Positions 63,936 to 64,000 of a stretch of 64,000 bases of DNA are shown in pieces. The first letter of the stretch is position 1. Each line of letters opens with the position of its first letter. A program made the translations under genes and the position numbers. Under the pieces are notes generated by a model. That model did no database searches. It was not told where the DNA came from and saw only the letters and a list, made by a program, of their open reading frames with translations. Source of the stretch: Symbiodinium natans (Eukaryota > Sar > Dinophyceae > Suessiales > Symbiodiniaceae); the NCBI GenBank assembly GCA_905221605.1, contig CAJNDS010002142.1:394501-458500 (forward strand), given 5' to 3'.

Positions 63936-64000
63936 TAAGTTTGGCCTACTCCTGCCATTTCGTGGACTCGTGCGGGCTCGAGATCCCTGAGTGTTGTCAG

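Noticed and set aside
1-64000. Interpretation as a chromosome end or subtelomere
   Set aside because: Arrays alternate in orientation and sit inside introns of ordinary genes throughout the window.

Overview
The window looks like nuclear DNA of a dinoflagellate. Four things point there. Short exons are scattered through long non-coding DNA. Introns that the reading frame fixes mostly begin GC or GA rather than GT, and all end AG followed by an exonic G. Many introns are inverted-repeat introner elements. Plant/dinoflagellate-type TTTAGGG (CCCTAAA) repeats occur in nearly every kilobase, inside introns rather than at one chromosome end. A 12-base match to the 3' end of the dinoflagellate spliced leader (63719-63730) agrees. 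I cannot name a species. Every gene I could reconstruct is on the + strand.

Layout. 1-2300: repeats and a possible partial exon. 2360-3868: complete three-exon SMYD-like SET-domain methyltransferase. 3900-10780: mostly telomere-like arrays and introner copies, with four short exon-like islands (one TPR-like) that I cannot assemble. 10786-16184: front-end fatty acid desaturase with all three histidine boxes, 5' end not found. 16713 to about 61740 and probably beyond the window: one very large gene of about 36 short exons, encoding an N-terminal FAD-dependent amine-oxidase-like domain joined to a C-terminal cyclopropane-fatty-acid synthase (CFA) domain, the architecture known from plant cyclopropane synthases. 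Its last C-terminal exons are not in the window. 63778 onward: first exon of another gene.

Two complete genes lie inside introns of the large gene on the same strand: an ankyrin-repeat gene (31427-33625) inside a 4.4-kb intron, and a 17-exon MATE-family transporter (50090-58640) inside a 13.3-kb intron. Exons on both sides of each host intron join in frame across conserved motifs of the oxidase (VQR/ALPRLQG) and of the synthase (AITLS/RQQLELANQR). This nested arrangement, and a possible in-frame fusion of the upstream desaturase to the oxidase-synthase, are the most unusual results.

Functional reading (inference): a desaturase makes cis double bonds, a CFA synthase adds a methylene group from S-adenosylmethionine across such bonds, and the FAD domain is the usual partner of eukaryotic and bacterial CFA synthases. 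The locus may therefore be a lipid-modification unit. Splice sites were placed by hand using protein family motifs, reading phase and an AG|G acceptor; transcript data would be needed to confirm them. No tRNA, rRNA or CRISPR was seen.
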